A DNA stretch of 39,503 bases, from assembly GCA_002345925.1 (NCBI GenBank), contig DDWM01000040.1, forward strand, positions 16,297-55,799, read 5' to 3'. Source of the stretch: Actinobacteria bacterium UBA2286. GTDB taxonomy: Bacteria; Actinomycetota; Coriobacteriia; Anaerosomatales; Anaerosomataceae. The notes under the pieces were generated by a model. The model was given only the letters and a program-made list of their open reading frames with translations, ran no database searches and was not told the origin of the DNA. Below are positions 29,155 through 38,164 of the stretch, piece by piece. How positions within the stretch are numbered: position 1 is the first letter of the stretch; each line of letters begins with the position of its first letter. The position numbers and the translations under genes are program-made.

Positions 29155-30414
29155 TTATACTTCCTCTCCGCACCCGGGTGAGACTTCAGCAACAACGGCC
29201 TCGCTATCCAGACCGAAGCTCGTGTGCAGCGCGCGGACTGCAGTGCCGACCTTGTCGCCCTCGATAACGCACGAGATGCGAATCGACGACGTCGATATCA
29301 TGTCGATATTCACGCCGGCCTCGGCCAGTGTGCTGAACATCTTCGCCGCAACACCGGGATGAGTCTTCATGCCTGCACCAACGAGCGAGATCTTCGCGAC
29401 CGACTCGTCCACCGACCAGGTGCGCGCCTCAAGCTCGGCCACGACGGCCTCGGCGGCCTGCTTCGCACGCACAAGATCCGTCTTCGGCGAAGTGAATGAG
29501 ATGTCGGTGCGACCATCCTCGGATACGTTCTGGATGATCATGTCGACGTTCACGTTTGACTCGGCCATGCGCGTGAAGACGAATGCGGCAACACCGGGGC
29601 GGTCAGGGACGTCGCGTATGGTCACCTTTGCTTCGGACGTATCGTGGGTCACTCCCGAGATGATTGCCTGCTCCATAGTGGAATCGGCCTCCTTGACGAT
29701 GGTGCCGGGGTTATCGTTGAAACTCGAACGGCAGTGGATCACCACGCCGTGATTGCGCGCGAACTCGACGCTGCGAAGCTGCAAGACGCCGGCACCTGAG
29801 GCCGCCATCTCCAGCATCGCCTCATAGTCGATGCTGTCGAGCTTCCTGGCTCTCGGCACGATACGAGGGTCTGCGGTGAACACGCCATCAACGTCCGTAT
29901 AGATCTCGCAAACGTCGGCGTCGGTCCCGGCGGCAACAGCGACCGCTGTGGTGTCCGATCCGCCCCGACCAAGAGTGGTGATCTGCCCGTCGGTCGTGGC
30001 TCCCTGGAAACCCGCTACTATGACGATCTTCCCCTCGGCCAAGGCCTCAAGGATGCGGTCGCCGCGAACCTCCTGGATCTTCGCCTTGCCGTGTACCGGG
30101 TCGGTCACGATTCCGACCTGCGGACCGGTGAAGCTGATAGCGTCGTGACCCTCGGCGTGGATCGCCATCGCCAGCAGCGCGATCGAGACCTGCTCACCCG
30201 TGGAGAGCAGCATGTCCATCTCGCGGTCGGGTGGAGTCTTACAGACTGCCGAGGCCAGATCGACGAGCTCGTCGGTCACGTGCCCCATGGCCGAGACCAC
30301 AGCGACGACATCATCGCCTGCCGCCCTTCGGGCTATGAGACGCCGTGCAACAGCGCGGATCCTGTCGGGGGTACCGACAGACGTGCCGCCGTACTTCTGG
30401 ACGATGCGAGCCAT
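29155..30414 (-). CDS. lysC: Aspartate kinase
   Basis: This 419-residue enzyme phosphorylates aspartate. It begins ARIVQKYGGTSVG, the ATP/aspartate-binding signature, has GRGGSDTTAVAVA in the catalytic domain, and ends with two ACT domains (about residues 270-415), the usual site of lysine/threonine feedback inhibition. The ATG at 30414 follows CGGAGG; a longer in-frame start exists upstream but lacks homology. Length and architecture are those of monofunctional actinobacterial aspartokinases. asd follows directly. Confidence 0.96.
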   Translation of the reverse strand: MARIVQKYGGTSVGTPDRIRAVARRLIARRAAGDDVVAVVSAMGHVTDELVDLASAVCKTPPDREMDMLLSTGEQVSIALLAMAIHAEGHDAISFTGPQVGIVTDPVHGKAKIQEVRGDRILEALAEGKIVIVAGFQGATTDGQITTLGRGGSDTTAVAVAAGTDADVCEIYTDVDGVFTADPRIVPRARKLDSIDYEAMLEMAASGAGVLQLRSVEFARNHGVVIHCRSSFNDNPGTIVKEADSTMEQAIISGVTHDTSEAKVTIRDVPDRPGVAAFVFTRMAESNVNVDMIIQNVSEDGRTDISFTSPKTDLVRAKQAAEAVVAELEARTWSVDESVAKISLVGAGMKTHPGVAAKMFSTLAEAGVNIDMISTSSIRISCVIEGDKVGTAVRALHTSFGLDSEAVVAEVSPGCGEEV

Positions 30415-30473
30415 TGTGCCTCCGGACGTGCGGGGTACGGTCAACCCCACCGGTCAGCTGAACATTGGCAGAT

Positions 30474-30482
30474 AGTGTAGCA
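30474..30482 (-). promoter_or_regulatory. Candidate extended -10 promoter of the aspartate kinase operon
   Basis: On the minus strand TGC precedes TACACT (30474-30479), an extended -10 element 60 bases before the lysC start. No good -35 is visible. The same TGC-TANNNT arrangement occurs before the PstS-like and zinc-ribbon genes. Confidence 0.35.
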
Positions 30483-30495
30483 GCAAACGTGCTGC
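30480..30495. terminator. Hairpin after the HD-GYP gene
   Basis: GCAGCA (30480-30485) and TGCTGC (30490-30495) form a 6-bp perfect stem with a four-base loop, 20 bases beyond the HD-GYP stop. There is no T tract. It directly abuts the candidate lysC promoter, so it may separate the two transcription units. Confidence 0.4.
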
Positions 30496-30515
30496 GGGGA
30501 GGGTGCGATTCGTCG

Positions 30516-33065
30516 TTACGACAACAAGCCGAGACGATCGGCATGATGACGCATGCGCTCCGGTAGAGCCTCGACCGCCTCGGCATAGAAATGGCCGACA
30601 AGGCTTGCGCCCGAAGTGCGCTCGATGAAGGACGCGACCGCGCCCATCGCGATGCGCATCTGATCCAGCTGCTCGTCCTCGGTCACAGCGTCTCCGTCAT
30701 CGCAGGCCAGGTGTCCGGCAGTGAGTCTGTAAGGGAGATCTCGCGCGGCGAATGTGGTGTTGATGTCTTGCTCGAGGTTCGCCGCTAGCCGTGGGCCGCC
30801 AAGCCGACGGAAGCTTGCGAACATGCCGTCGCAGACTGCCACGAAGACCGCACTCGCCTCTTCGGGGCCGAGAGCATCGAAGTGAACTGCTCCGATCGCT
30901 CCTGCCGCCTCAGCACCGTCGGCCAGCACGCGAATGAAGGCATCGACCACACGCGGGTCGAAGTGCGTCCCCGCGCAGCGGCGTAGCTCCAGGATGGCGT
31001 CTTCCTCCGAACGGCCGCGACGATACGGCCTGTCGGAGATCATCGCCTCATACGCGTCAGCGACGGTGAGCACGCGGGCGAGCATCGGAATCTCCTCACC
31101 CCTGAGACCAGCCGGGTACCCTCGGCCATCGTAATGCTCGTGATGGTGACGGACCACCGGCGCGATCGGCCACGGGAATGCGATCGGCTTGAGGATGTTG
31201 GCACCGATGAGCGGGTGATGGCGCATCTGCCCCATCTCCTCATCGGAGAGCTTCCCGGGCTTGAGCAAGATGTCCTCGCTGATGCCGATCTTGCCGATAT
31301 CATGGAGGTACGCCGCCATCTCAAGAGCGGTGCGCTGCTCCGGCGCCAGGTCCATGCTGTCGCCGATGGAGATTGCGAACTGCGCAACCCGATCCGAGTG
31401 ACCCCGGGTGTATGGGTCCTTCGCGTCCACGGCAGCGGCGAGCGCACGTACAGTGGCAAGGTAAGCGTCTTGGAGGCTCGAGAAGAGCTCGATGTTACCG
31501 ATCGCGATCGTGACGTGGTTGGCGATAGTTGCGAGCAACCTGACGTCGTCACTAGTGAACCGGTGGTGAGGGTCCCGGCTACCGACAGTGATGGCTCCGA
31601 TGGTGCCGTCATTCGAAATCAGCGGCACACACAAGGCCGCAAGGGCTCCACTGACGCTGTCGATGCGACCGGTCGCCTCTTCGCCTTCTCGCGGCGGGTT
31701 GAAGATGAGCGGGCGCCCCTCTCGGACGACCCATTCGGACATCGACGTACGAACTGCCGCTTCATCGGGGCGAGCAGCCGCCGCTCCGCGAAGCGAACGC
31801 ACGGTAAGGTGCCCCGTCTCGCGGTCGCGCAGGGTCACATACCCCAGCTCCACGTTGAAGATACGCATTGCCGAATCAAGAACTGAGTCCAGCAGCGTCT
31901 CCAGATCAAGCGTCGAACCAAGCGCGCGGCTCATCTCATACAGCGTCGCGAGCTCCAGGACCTTCTTCGTGAGACTCTCGCTGCGCTCACGCAGCGAGTC
32001 AGTCATCGTGTTGAAGTTATCCGCAAGGTGCGTGATCTCATTTGTCCCGTGAAACGAGACCTTCGCCGAGAAATCCCCCTCGGCAACACGTCCCACGCTG
32101 TCAGAAAGCTGCACGAGTGGCTCAGATACCCGCCGCGCTACCCACCAGTTCAGGCCAAGCAGGATGAGTACGGCAAGCGCCGACCACATGCATATGAGGT
32201 TGGTGGTGGTGCGCCGCGTCTGCTCGGCCACGGTGGTTGGCATCGCGACCACGAGGTACGCCTTGCTGCCTGTTGGGTCGTTCTTGAATGCGATGGTCTG
32301 CGCTCTCAGCCTGAAGGTCTCGTCGGAGAGCTCAAGCGGCACGGTCTTGCCTTGTCCGATTCCCGCGAAGGCCGCAGTGACCGACTCACCGGGCTCGCGG
32401 AGTGCCTTGACCGCAGCATCACCGTCGACCATCTTCGGAGACCGTGCGGCAACTGACATCCCCTTGCTGTCATAGATGCCGACGATAGCTCCGGACCCTT
32501 CTGAGATGTGCTCGACGAATGCGTCATCCACAATCGATGAGAGCGCAAGCGTGTACGTGAGCCCTTCGGGACCTTTCACAGGCTCGAGCGCGGTCAGCGT
32601 GTAGATCTGGTTCAGGCGCACGAGAATCGGGTGGCTCATAGAGAGCACCACCCAGTCGCGGTCCGACCCGCCGAGTGGCTGAGCACCAGGACTCAGCTGC
32701 AGGCGTCCGGTTGAAGCGATGACCCCGCCATCCTCCCCGAGCAGCATGAGATTGTCCGCACGCAGTGACTGATTGAGCAAGACGAGCACGCCCGATAGCG
32801 TCTGGGTGTCATTGGTAGCCACAGCAGCTACCAGCCGAGAGTCTTCGGCGGCCATCTTGATGCTTCGCTGAAGATCGACGCTCGTCGCTTCAAGGCGAGA
32901 CTCTGTGTTTACGAGTGCGGAATCAACACTCTGGTCGATCCAGGACTGGATGATTCGGCCAACGAGGCTGACAGCAACAGCCATGGCCACGATGGCGACA
33001 ACGATGGAGGCAAGCACCAGCGGAACGATTATCTGATTGTGCAGGTGTCGTCCGAAGGGTCGCAT
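30516..33065 (-). CDS. Membrane HD-GYP phosphodiesterase with HAMP and GAF domains
   Basis: This 849-residue sensor probably hydrolyses cyclic di-GMP. A first membrane helix (about 10-35), an extracytoplasmic sensor domain (36-265), a second helix (275-300) and HAMP (300-350) lead to a GAF domain (about 380-525) and an HD-GYP domain (530-715). The HD-GYP domain has HDIGKIG, the metal-binding HHHEHYDGRGYPAG and VADAYEAMISDRPYR, all intact. The last 130 residues form an extra helical domain that I do not recognise. The gene follows the PstS-like lipoprotein by 15 bases, suggesting that a bound ligand could be the input. Confidence 0.92.
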   Translation of the reverse strand: MRPFGRHLHNQIIVPLVLASIVVAIVAMAVAVSLVGRIIQSWIDQSVDSALVNTESRLEATSVDLQRSIKMAAEDSRLVAAVATNDTQTLSGVLVLLNQSLRADNLMLLGEDGGVIASTGRLQLSPGAQPLGGSDRDWVVLSMSHPILVRLNQIYTLTALEPVKGPEGLTYTLALSSIVDDAFVEHISEGSGAIVGIYDSKGMSVAARSPKMVDGDAAVKALREPGESVTAAFAGIGQGKTVPLELSDETFRLRAQTIAFKNDPTGSKAYLVVAMPTTVAEQTRRTTTNLICMWSALAVLILLGLNWWVARRVSEPLVQLSDSVGRVAEGDFSAKVSFHGTNEITHLADNFNTMTDSLRERSESLTKKVLELATLYEMSRALGSTLDLETLLDSVLDSAMRIFNVELGYVTLRDRETGHLTVRSLRGAAAARPDEAAVRTSMSEWVVREGRPLIFNPPREGEEATGRIDSVSGALAALCVPLISNDGTIGAITVGSRDPHHRFTSDDVRLLATIANHVTIAIGNIELFSSLQDAYLATVRALAAAVDAKDPYTRGHSDRVAQFAISIGDSMDLAPEQRTALEMAAYLHDIGKIGISEDILLKPGKLSDEEMGQMRHHPLIGANILKPIAFPWPIAPVVRHHHEHYDGRGYPAGLRGEEIPMLARVLTVADAYEAMISDRPYRRGRSEEDAILELRRCAGTHFDPRVVDAFIRVLADGAEAAGAIGAVHFDALGPEEASAVFVAVCDGMFASFRRLGGPRLAANLEQDINTTFAARDLPYRLTAGHLACDDGDAVTEDEQLDQMRIAMGAVASFIERTSGASLVGHFYAEAVEALPERMRHHADRLGLLS

Positions 33066-33080
33066 CCTTTGCCGAAGCCC

Positions 33081-33923
33081 CTACTGCGCCGGGGCGAAGC
33101 CTTCACTCTTGATCAGCTCCACCGCCTTCGCGCTCGTTGCCCACTGCAGGAATCGATCTATCTGCTCTCCCGCATCTGCCGCAGTGACAACTCCGAGCGG
33201 GCGAATCGGCTTGTACGTGCCGTTTTCGATGTTGGCGACCGTGGGCTCAACGCCATCGAGCTTGAGCATGTGCACGGGCACATCTTGTGATAATCCGTAG
33301 CCAAGCGAGAAGTAGCCAATAGCGCCCACCGTGGACTGGAGCCCCTCGATCATATCTGGCTCGTAGTACAAGTTGACGGCCTTCGGCGTGATGGTGAGAT
33401 CCGTACCGAGGACGTACTTGCGCAATATGATCTTTGCGGACTCATCCTCGTTTCTATCGAGAATGGTGATCGTCAAATCCGGACCACCGAGCTCAGCCCA
33501 GTTGGAGTATTTTCCCTCATAGATCTCACGCACCTGCTTTGATGTCAGACCATCAAGGGGTACCGACGGATGCGTCGCAATGACCAGTCCGTCTCGTGAG
33601 AGCAGCGTGTAGCGTAGGCCGAGCTTTTCCTCCTCTGCGGAGAGCTCTCGGGAAACCGCACCTATCTCAAGGTCACCGTTTGCAACGCCCTTGATGCCGC
33701 CGCCAGAGTGCAGACCGGGAAGATACACGAACTCGACGGCGTCAGTGTCATAGGCGCCTGTCAGCAGACGCAGCAGAGGAAGACACGTCCCAGAACCCGA
33801 GACGCGAATCGGCTCGCCCGGCTTATGCTCGGCGGAGACCTCAGTGGATGGCGCGCATGCCGACAGCAAGAGTGCTGCTGCGACAACAACCGCCATGAAC
33901 AGACCCGTCTTGCGAGAAGCCAT
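33081..33923 (-). CDS. PstS-like substrate-binding lipoprotein
   Basis: This 280-residue protein has a lipoprotein signal peptide: basic MASRKTG, a hydrophobic stretch, and the lipobox LLSAC at about residues 20-24. The mature part matches the PBP-like domain of phosphate-binding proteins, with VSGSGTCLPLLRLL near the N-terminus and a two-lobe fold. The ATG at 33923 is chosen because GGAAGGACGG precedes it and it begins the signal peptide. No permease or ATPase gene is nearby, so it may serve as a sensor subunit for the HD-GYP protein encoded next; this is inference. Ligand could be phosphate, tungstate/molybdate or another oxyanion. Confidence 0.85.
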   Translation of the reverse strand: MASRKTGLFMAVVVAAALLLSACAPSTEVSAEHKPGEPIRVSGSGTCLPLLRLLTGAYDTDAVEFVYLPGLHSGGGIKGVANGDLEIGAVSRELSAEEEKLGLRYTLLSRDGLVIATHPSVPLDGLTSKQVREIYEGKYSNWAELGGPDLTITILDRNEDESAKIILRKYVLGTDLTITPKAVNLYYEPDMIEGLQSTVGAIGYFSLGYGLSQDVPVHMLKLDGVEPTVANIENGTYKPIRPLGVVTAADAGEQIDRFLQWATSAKAVELIKSEGFAPAQ

Positions 33924-33959
33924 CGACCGTCCTTCCGGCGAGCTTGCGGCAATGACCAC

Positions 33960-33968
33960 ATTCTAGCA
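33960..33968 (-). promoter_or_regulatory. Candidate extended -10 promoter of the PstS-like/HD-GYP operon
   Basis: On the minus strand TGC is followed by TAGAAT (33960-33965), five of six bases matching the -10 consensus with the TGn extension, 37 bases before the start codon. A -35 element is weak or missing, which is typical for extended -10 promoters. Confidence 0.45.
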
Positions 33969-33973
33969 CCACA

Positions 33974-34001
33974 GGGGCTCCGGGAATGAACCCGAAGCCC
34001 C
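33974..34001. terminator. Hairpin terminator after the por operon
   Basis: GGGGCT (33974-33979) pairs with AGCCCC (33996-34001), with CGGG/CCCG continuing the stem across a one-base bulge and a six-base loop. It lies 31 bases beyond the porB stop and just before the promoter candidate of the PstS-like gene, so it probably ends por transcription. No T tract is seen. Confidence 0.65.
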
Positions 34002-34031
34002 CGCAAGTGGACACTGATTGTGCCGTATACG

Positions 34032-34964
34032 CTACGAGCAGCTGAAACGCTTCTGCAGCGCATCCCACTGACGGTCGACATCGGTCTGGATCTCGGCCAG
34101 AAGCGCCGCGTTCTCAGGCTTGAAAAGGTGCTTGAAGCGACCCTGCGGCTTCAGGAAGTCGATGACCGGCTTCTTGTTGGCGACCTTTACGGTCTGGCGC
34201 CACACGCCGTCTTCGACCTCGTACAGCGGCCAGTAGCCGGTCTGAACGGCGATCTTGGCAATCTCAACCGTGGAATCGAACGCGATTCGCCAGCCACGTG
34301 GGCACGGCGCGAACACGTTGATGAAAGCAGGACCGTCGACCGCAAACGCCTTCGCGGCCTTATCGGTGAGATCCTTCCAGTGGCTGATCGACGCCTGAGC
34401 CACATACGGGATACCGTGAGCGGCCATGATCTGAGTGAGATCCTTTCGGCGCTGCGTCTTGCCCTGCTGAGCCACACCTACCTCGGCGGTCGTAGCCCAG
34501 GCACCCTTTGGCGTAGCAGAAGAGCGCTGGATGCCGGTGTTCATGTAAGCGCCGTTGTCATAGCAGACGTACACCATGTCGTGGCCACGCTCCATCGCAC
34601 CGGAGAGCGACTGCAGACCGATGTCGTACGTGCCGCCGTCACCGCCGAAGGCAACGAACTTGACCTTCTTGTCGGTGGGGATCTTGCCGGCACGCTGCAG
34701 GCCCTTGAACGCAGCTTCAACACCGGAGATGGTGGCAGCCGAGTTCTCGAACGCGTTGTGGATGAACGGGGTCTTCCACGACGAGTACGGGTAGATTGTG
34801 GTCGACACTTCAAGACAGCCTGTCGCACAACCAGCGATCACGGGCTCAGTGCCAGCACCAAGCAGTACCTGACGCACGGCGATGGAAGCGCCGCAGCCGG
34901 CGCAAAGACGATGGCCGCCCTCGAGGCGATCCTCGCGATGGGTGAGTTCCTTCAGATTTGCCAT
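34032..34964 (-). CDS. porB: Pyruvate:ferredoxin oxidoreductase, beta subunit
   Basis: This 310-residue subunit carries the thiamine diphosphate site and one [4Fe-4S] cluster. Cluster cysteines lie in LCAGCGA, ATGCLEV and CPRGW; the ThDP motif is GGDGGTYDIGLQSL, with NGAYMNTGIQRSS following. The MNTGIQRSSATP sequence is typical of pyruvate-specific enzymes. The ATG at 34964 lies behind GGAGGTGA; an in-frame GTG nine bases upstream falls inside that ribosome binding site and is rejected. With PorA, PorC and PorD it oxidises pyruvate to acetyl-CoA and CO2, or runs in reverse, using ferredoxin. Confidence 0.94.
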   Translation of the reverse strand: MANLKELTHREDRLEGGHRLCAGCGASIAVRQVLLGAGTEPVIAGCATGCLEVSTTIYPYSSWKTPFIHNAFENSAATISGVEAAFKGLQRAGKIPTDKKVKFVAFGGDGGTYDIGLQSLSGAMERGHDMVYVCYDNGAYMNTGIQRSSATPKGAWATTAEVGVAQQGKTQRRKDLTQIMAAHGIPYVAQASISHWKDLTDKAAKAFAVDGPAFINVFAPCPRGWRIAFDSTVEIAKIAVQTGYWPLYEVEDGVWRQTVKVANKKPVIDFLKPQGRFKHLFKPENAALLAEIQTDVDRQWDALQKRFSCS

Positions 34965-34976
34965 ATGCGTCACCTC

Positions 34977-36164
34977 CTAACGGGAACCGAGATAGACGAG
35001 ACCGGCGGGCGCTTCTACGCCTGCGGCGATATCAGTGAGATCCTTGAACACGGTTTCGATGAGCTCGAGGCGAACGTCGCTTCCACCGAGGCCGTAGATG
35101 TAGTTGACCACCGGGATGCGCTCGCTCGAGTCATAAAGCGCGCTTCTGACCTCAAGGAAGAGCGGACCACCCTCGGCACCGAAGGACTCGGCACGGTCGA
35201 GAACGGCGACTGCCTTCATGCCGGAGAGGGCCTCGGCGATTTCCGCAAACGGGAACGGGCGGAAACAGCGAACCTTCACAACGCCGGCCTTGATGCCGTC
35301 GGCACGCAGCTGGCGTGCGACGTGGCGCGCGTTGCCGGCGGTGGAGCCGATGACGACGACAGCAACATCGGCGTCTTCCATGCCCCACGTCTCAACCATG
35401 CCGAACGGGCGGCCGGAGAGCTCGGAGTACTCGGCTGCAACATCGGTGATGACCTTGCGCGAGCGCTCGATAGCCTCGCGCTGAGCCTTCTTGAACTCAA
35501 AGTACGGACCACCGAGACCGGCGAAGTTGCCGTGGCTCACGGGGTTCTCAAGGTCGAGGAGGGCGTTCACGGGAGTGTACTCGCCGACGAAACCGGCGAC
35601 CGACTCGTCGTCCATGATCTCGACGCGGTCGATCGAATGCGTCGTAATGAAGCCGTCGAGGCAGGTCATGACCGGCAGCAGCACGTCAGGATTCTCGGCG
35701 ATACGCATCGACATGAGAGTGTTGTCGTACGCCTCCTGGGCCGTCTCGGCGAACAAGATGACCCAGCCCGTGTCGCGGGCACCCATGATGTCACTGTGAT
35801 CACAGTGGATGTTGATCGGAGCGGAGAGCGCGCGGTTCGCGTTCGCCATGACGATCGGGAGTCGCATACCGCTGGCGATGTGAAGCTCTTCCCACATGAG
35901 CGCGAGTCCCTGCGATGACGTCGCGGTCACAACGCGGGCGCCGGCTGCCGAGGCACCGATGCAGGCGCTCATGGCCGAATGCTCGGACTCGGTCGTGACG
36001 TACTCGGTGTGGACACGGCCCTTGGCGACGAATCCGGCGAACTCCTCGACGATGGTCGTCTGGGGAGTGATCGGATACGCGGCCATAACGTCGGGAGAAC
36101 ACTGGCGCAGTGCTTCGGCGACGACGGTGTTACCGGTGGCGGCGATTGTCTTCTGAGTCGGCAT
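34977..36164 (-). CDS. porA: Pyruvate:ferredoxin oxidoreductase, alpha subunit
   Basis: This 395-residue subunit has the pyrimidine-binding domain of the ThDP enzyme: AAYPITPQTTIVE near the start, TESEHSAMSACIGASAAG around residue 60, and TATSSQGLALMWEEL after it. The C-terminal half carries the CoA/transketolase-C part with VVVIGSTAGNAR and AVLDRAESFGAEGGPL. It directly follows porD (no gap) and precedes porB by 12 bases. The gene order C-D-A-B is that of four-subunit bacterial and archaeal enzymes. Confidence 0.95.
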   Translation of the reverse strand: MPTQKTIAATGNTVVAEALRQCSPDVMAAYPITPQTTIVEEFAGFVAKGRVHTEYVTTESEHSAMSACIGASAAGARVVTATSSQGLALMWEELHIASGMRLPIVMANANRALSAPINIHCDHSDIMGARDTGWVILFAETAQEAYDNTLMSMRIAENPDVLLPVMTCLDGFITTHSIDRVEIMDDESVAGFVGEYTPVNALLDLENPVSHGNFAGLGGPYFEFKKAQREAIERSRKVITDVAAEYSELSGRPFGMVETWGMEDADVAVVVIGSTAGNARHVARQLRADGIKAGVVKVRCFRPFPFAEIAEALSGMKAVAVLDRAESFGAEGGPLFLEVRSALYDSSERIPVVNYIYGLGGSDVRLELIETVFKDLTDIAAGVEAPAGLVYLGSR

Positions 36165-36488
36165 CTACTTCACCTCCGGCAGGTCGCAGCCCTCGGGCAC
36201 CATATCGATGGCGTCAACGGGGCAGACTTTGGCGCAGATTCCACAACCCTTGCAGTGCTTCAGCTTGAACGAGACGACCTTCTCGTCCTCGGTGACGACG
36301 GCCGAGTCGGGGCACATGATCCAGCACATGAGGCACTGGGTGCACTTCTCGTCATTGCGCTCCGGTCGATTGCTCCGCCATCCGCCGGTGACATAGTCGC
36401 AGGAGTTGCCTGCCTGCGGAATCACAGCGCCGAGCGGAAAATCGGCGGAGGTCCAGCTATCCATGCCCGAGATGTCCCATTTGCTCAT
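36165..36488 (-). CDS. porD: Pyruvate:ferredoxin oxidoreductase, delta (ferredoxin) subunit
   Basis: This 107-residue protein is a two-[4Fe-4S] ferredoxin. The cluster motifs are CTQCLMCWIMCPD and CKGCGICAKVCPV. The N-terminal 45 residues have the PorD-type GGWRSNRPE segment. It transfers electrons from the catalytic PorAB core to external ferredoxin. Its start overlaps porC by four bases (36485-36488), so synthesis is coupled. Confidence 0.96.
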   Translation of the reverse strand: MSKWDISGMDSWTSADFPLGAVIPQAGNSCDYVTGGWRSNRPERNDEKCTQCLMCWIMCPDSAVVTEDEKVVSFKLKHCKGCGICAKVCPVDAIDMVPEGCDLPEVK

Positions 36489-37063
36489 CCTACGGACACC
36501 TCCTCATATGCACGCGTGACCGACGCGATGTTCGCATCGATGATCTCCTGGCTGAACTTCTTGCCGAATGTCTTCTTAAGGTGACTGACGATGGGGTCGA
36601 CCTCGAAGAGGCCTGTAGCCTTCGCGAGAGCACCGATCATCGGCGTGTTCGGCATGTCGCGCTTGAGAGTCTCAAGCGAAATGCCCGAAGCGTCGATAGA
36701 AGCGACCCGTACCGTGCTTCCCTGAAGCCCGAGTTCGGCGCGTAGCGCGTCCGGCGTCTTGCAGGTGTTCACGAGAATGACTCCGTCGGGCTGGATTCCC
36801 TCGGCCACGTCCACGATTGCGAGGAGCGTTTCGTCCAGGACAACGACGGCGTTCGGGTTCTCGATATTGCAGTGGATCTCGATCGGAACGTTGCTGATGC
36901 GCGTGAACGCCTTGATCGGTGCACCCATTCGCTCGGGACCATACTCAGGCATCGCCTGCATGTACTGATCGAGCTCGAGCGCCGTCTCGGCAACCAGCTT
37001 GGCCGCGGTAACTGCGCCCTGGCCGGCTCGCGCATGCCAACGGATTTCCGTCAGCTGCTGCAT
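36485..37063 (-). CDS. porC: Pyruvate:ferredoxin oxidoreductase, gamma subunit
   Basis: This 192-residue subunit belongs to the gamma family of 2-oxoacid:acceptor oxidoreductases. It starts with TEIRWHARAGQGAVTAAKL and has PEYGPERMGAP and FTRIS, the signature of PorC. It is the first gene of the por operon. GGAAGGGG precedes the ATG. The 167-base gap upstream contains an inverted repeat AGGTCC/GGACCT (37096-37132). Confidence 0.95.
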   Translation of the reverse strand: MQQLTEIRWHARAGQGAVTAAKLVAETALELDQYMQAMPEYGPERMGAPIKAFTRISNVPIEIHCNIENPNAVVVLDETLLAIVDVAEGIQPDGVILVNTCKTPDALRAELGLQGSTVRVASIDASGISLETLKRDMPNTPMIGALAKATGLFEVDPIVSHLKKTFGKKFSQEIIDANIASVTRAYEEVSVG

Positions 37064-37095
37064 GGTTTCCCCTTCCTCGGTTCTTGTGCGGGCTT

Positions 37096-37132
37096 AGGTC
37101 CATAGCTCGGGGCGTGTTTTGGTGAGGGACCT
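37096..37132. promoter_or_regulatory. Inverted repeat in the por leader region
   Basis: AGGTCC (37096-37101) and GGACCT (37127-37132) are perfect inverted repeats 25 bases apart, in the 167-base gap between recR and porC (37064-37230). The gap also has the palindrome GTGCGCAC (37155-37162). No clear -10/-35 pair or Rex-type operator is seen. It may be a regulator site or an mRNA leader stem. Confidence 0.3.
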
Positions 37133-37230
37133 GAAGTCACACAAGGATACGGGCGTGCGCACCGTGTGCGGACGATATGCAGTGCTCAGTGGCGAGATTC
37201 ATCGGTGAACGGTAGCCAATAAATGGAATA

Positions 37231-37830
37231 TTACATCTCCCTACGTGCTTCGAGAGCCCTTCCAAGGGTGACTTCGTCCGCATATTCAAGATCGCCGCCC
37301 ACAGGAAGTCCGGATGCTATACGCGTAACACGAACCCCGAGTGGCTTTGCGAGACGAGAGATATAGAGCGCGGTGGTCTCGCCTTCGATGTTCGGATTCG
37401 TGGCGATGATGATCTCCTCTATGCCACCTGCACCTATGCGATCAATGAGTTCACGCACCCTGAGCTGCTCCGGCCCGATGCCATCTATTGGAGAGATTGC
37501 GCCCTGCAGCACGTGATAGAGCCCACGGAACTCGCCGGTTCGCTCGATTGCGACCACGTCACGTGGCTCCTCCACCACGCAAATGGTGGCCAGCTCACGA
37601 CGAGGATCGGCGCAAATCTCACAGAGCTCCTGCTCGGCAAGGTTGAAACAGCGCGAGCAGAAGTGAATGGACCGCTTCACCTCGATGAGAGCCTCGGCCA
37701 GACGCACGGCGGACGCCTCATCGGAGCGCAGGATGTGGAAAGCGACGCGCTGCGCGGACTTGGGGCCGATGCCTGGTAGGCGCTCAAGCTCTTCGAGCAG
37801 GCGTGCGATAGGAGCAGCGTAGAACGACAT
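37231..37830 (-). CDS. recR: Recombination protein RecR
   Basis: This 199-residue protein helps RecFO load RecA at DNA gaps. The helix-hairpin-helix region ELERLPGIGPKSAQRVAFHIL is at residues 13-33, the zinc finger has CSRCFNL and CEIC, and the TOPRIM domain carries VVEEPRDVVAIE. The C-terminal Walker-B-like segment ends LARGLPVGG-like (here IASGLPVGGDLEYADEVTL). It follows ybaB by 2 bases; the dnaX-ybaB-recR order is widely conserved in bacteria. Confidence 0.97.
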   Translation of the reverse strand: MSFYAAPIARLLEELERLPGIGPKSAQRVAFHILRSDEASAVRLAEALIEVKRSIHFCSRCFNLAEQELCEICADPRRELATICVVEEPRDVVAIERTGEFRGLYHVLQGAISPIDGIGPEQLRVRELIDRIGAGGIEEIIIATNPNIEGETTALYISRLAKPLGVRVTRIASGLPVGGDLEYADEVTLGRALEARREM

Positions 37831-37832
37831 CG

Positions 37833-38150
37833 CTACATGAGTCCCGGAATGCCGAGGCCGCCGGTCACTGCGGACATCTTGGTGCTCGCAACGTCCTGAG
37901 CCTGGCGGACTGCCTCGTTCACCGCTGCGGTGATGAGATCCTGCAACATCGCAACGTCGTCCGGATCAACGGCCGCAGGATCGATCACAACTGACTCAAG
38001 CACCAACTCGCCTGACATGGTGACCTTCACAACACCGCCTCCAACGGAGACTTCAACGTGCTCGTCCTTGAGCTCCTCTTGCACGCGCGCCATGTCGGCC
38101 TGCATGCGCTGAGCCTGCTTCATGATGTTCTGCATGTTTCCCGGCTTCAT
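37833..38150 (-). CDS. ybaB: YbaB/EbfC nucleoid-associated protein
   Basis: This 105-residue DNA-binding protein belongs to the YbaB/EbfC family. It opens with NMQNIMKQAQRMQADMARVQEEL, split over the first helix, followed by GGGVVKVTMSGE. Such proteins dimerise like tweezers on DNA. The ATG at 38150 is placed behind AGGAG; an in-frame GTG six bases upstream overlaps that site and is rejected. It lies between dnaX and recR. Confidence 0.94.
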   Translation of the reverse strand: MKPGNMQNIMKQAQRMQADMARVQEELKDEHVEVSVGGGVVKVTMSGELVLESVVIDPAAVDPDDVAMLQDLITAAVNEAVRQAQDVASTKMSAVTGGLGIPGLM

Positions 38151-38164
38151 CAGCACTCCTAACT

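Noticed and set aside
34020..35918. 632-residue open frame on the + strand
   Set aside because: It is antisense to porB and porA, which have clear motifs and ribosome binding sites. The long open frame reflects GC-rich codon bias.
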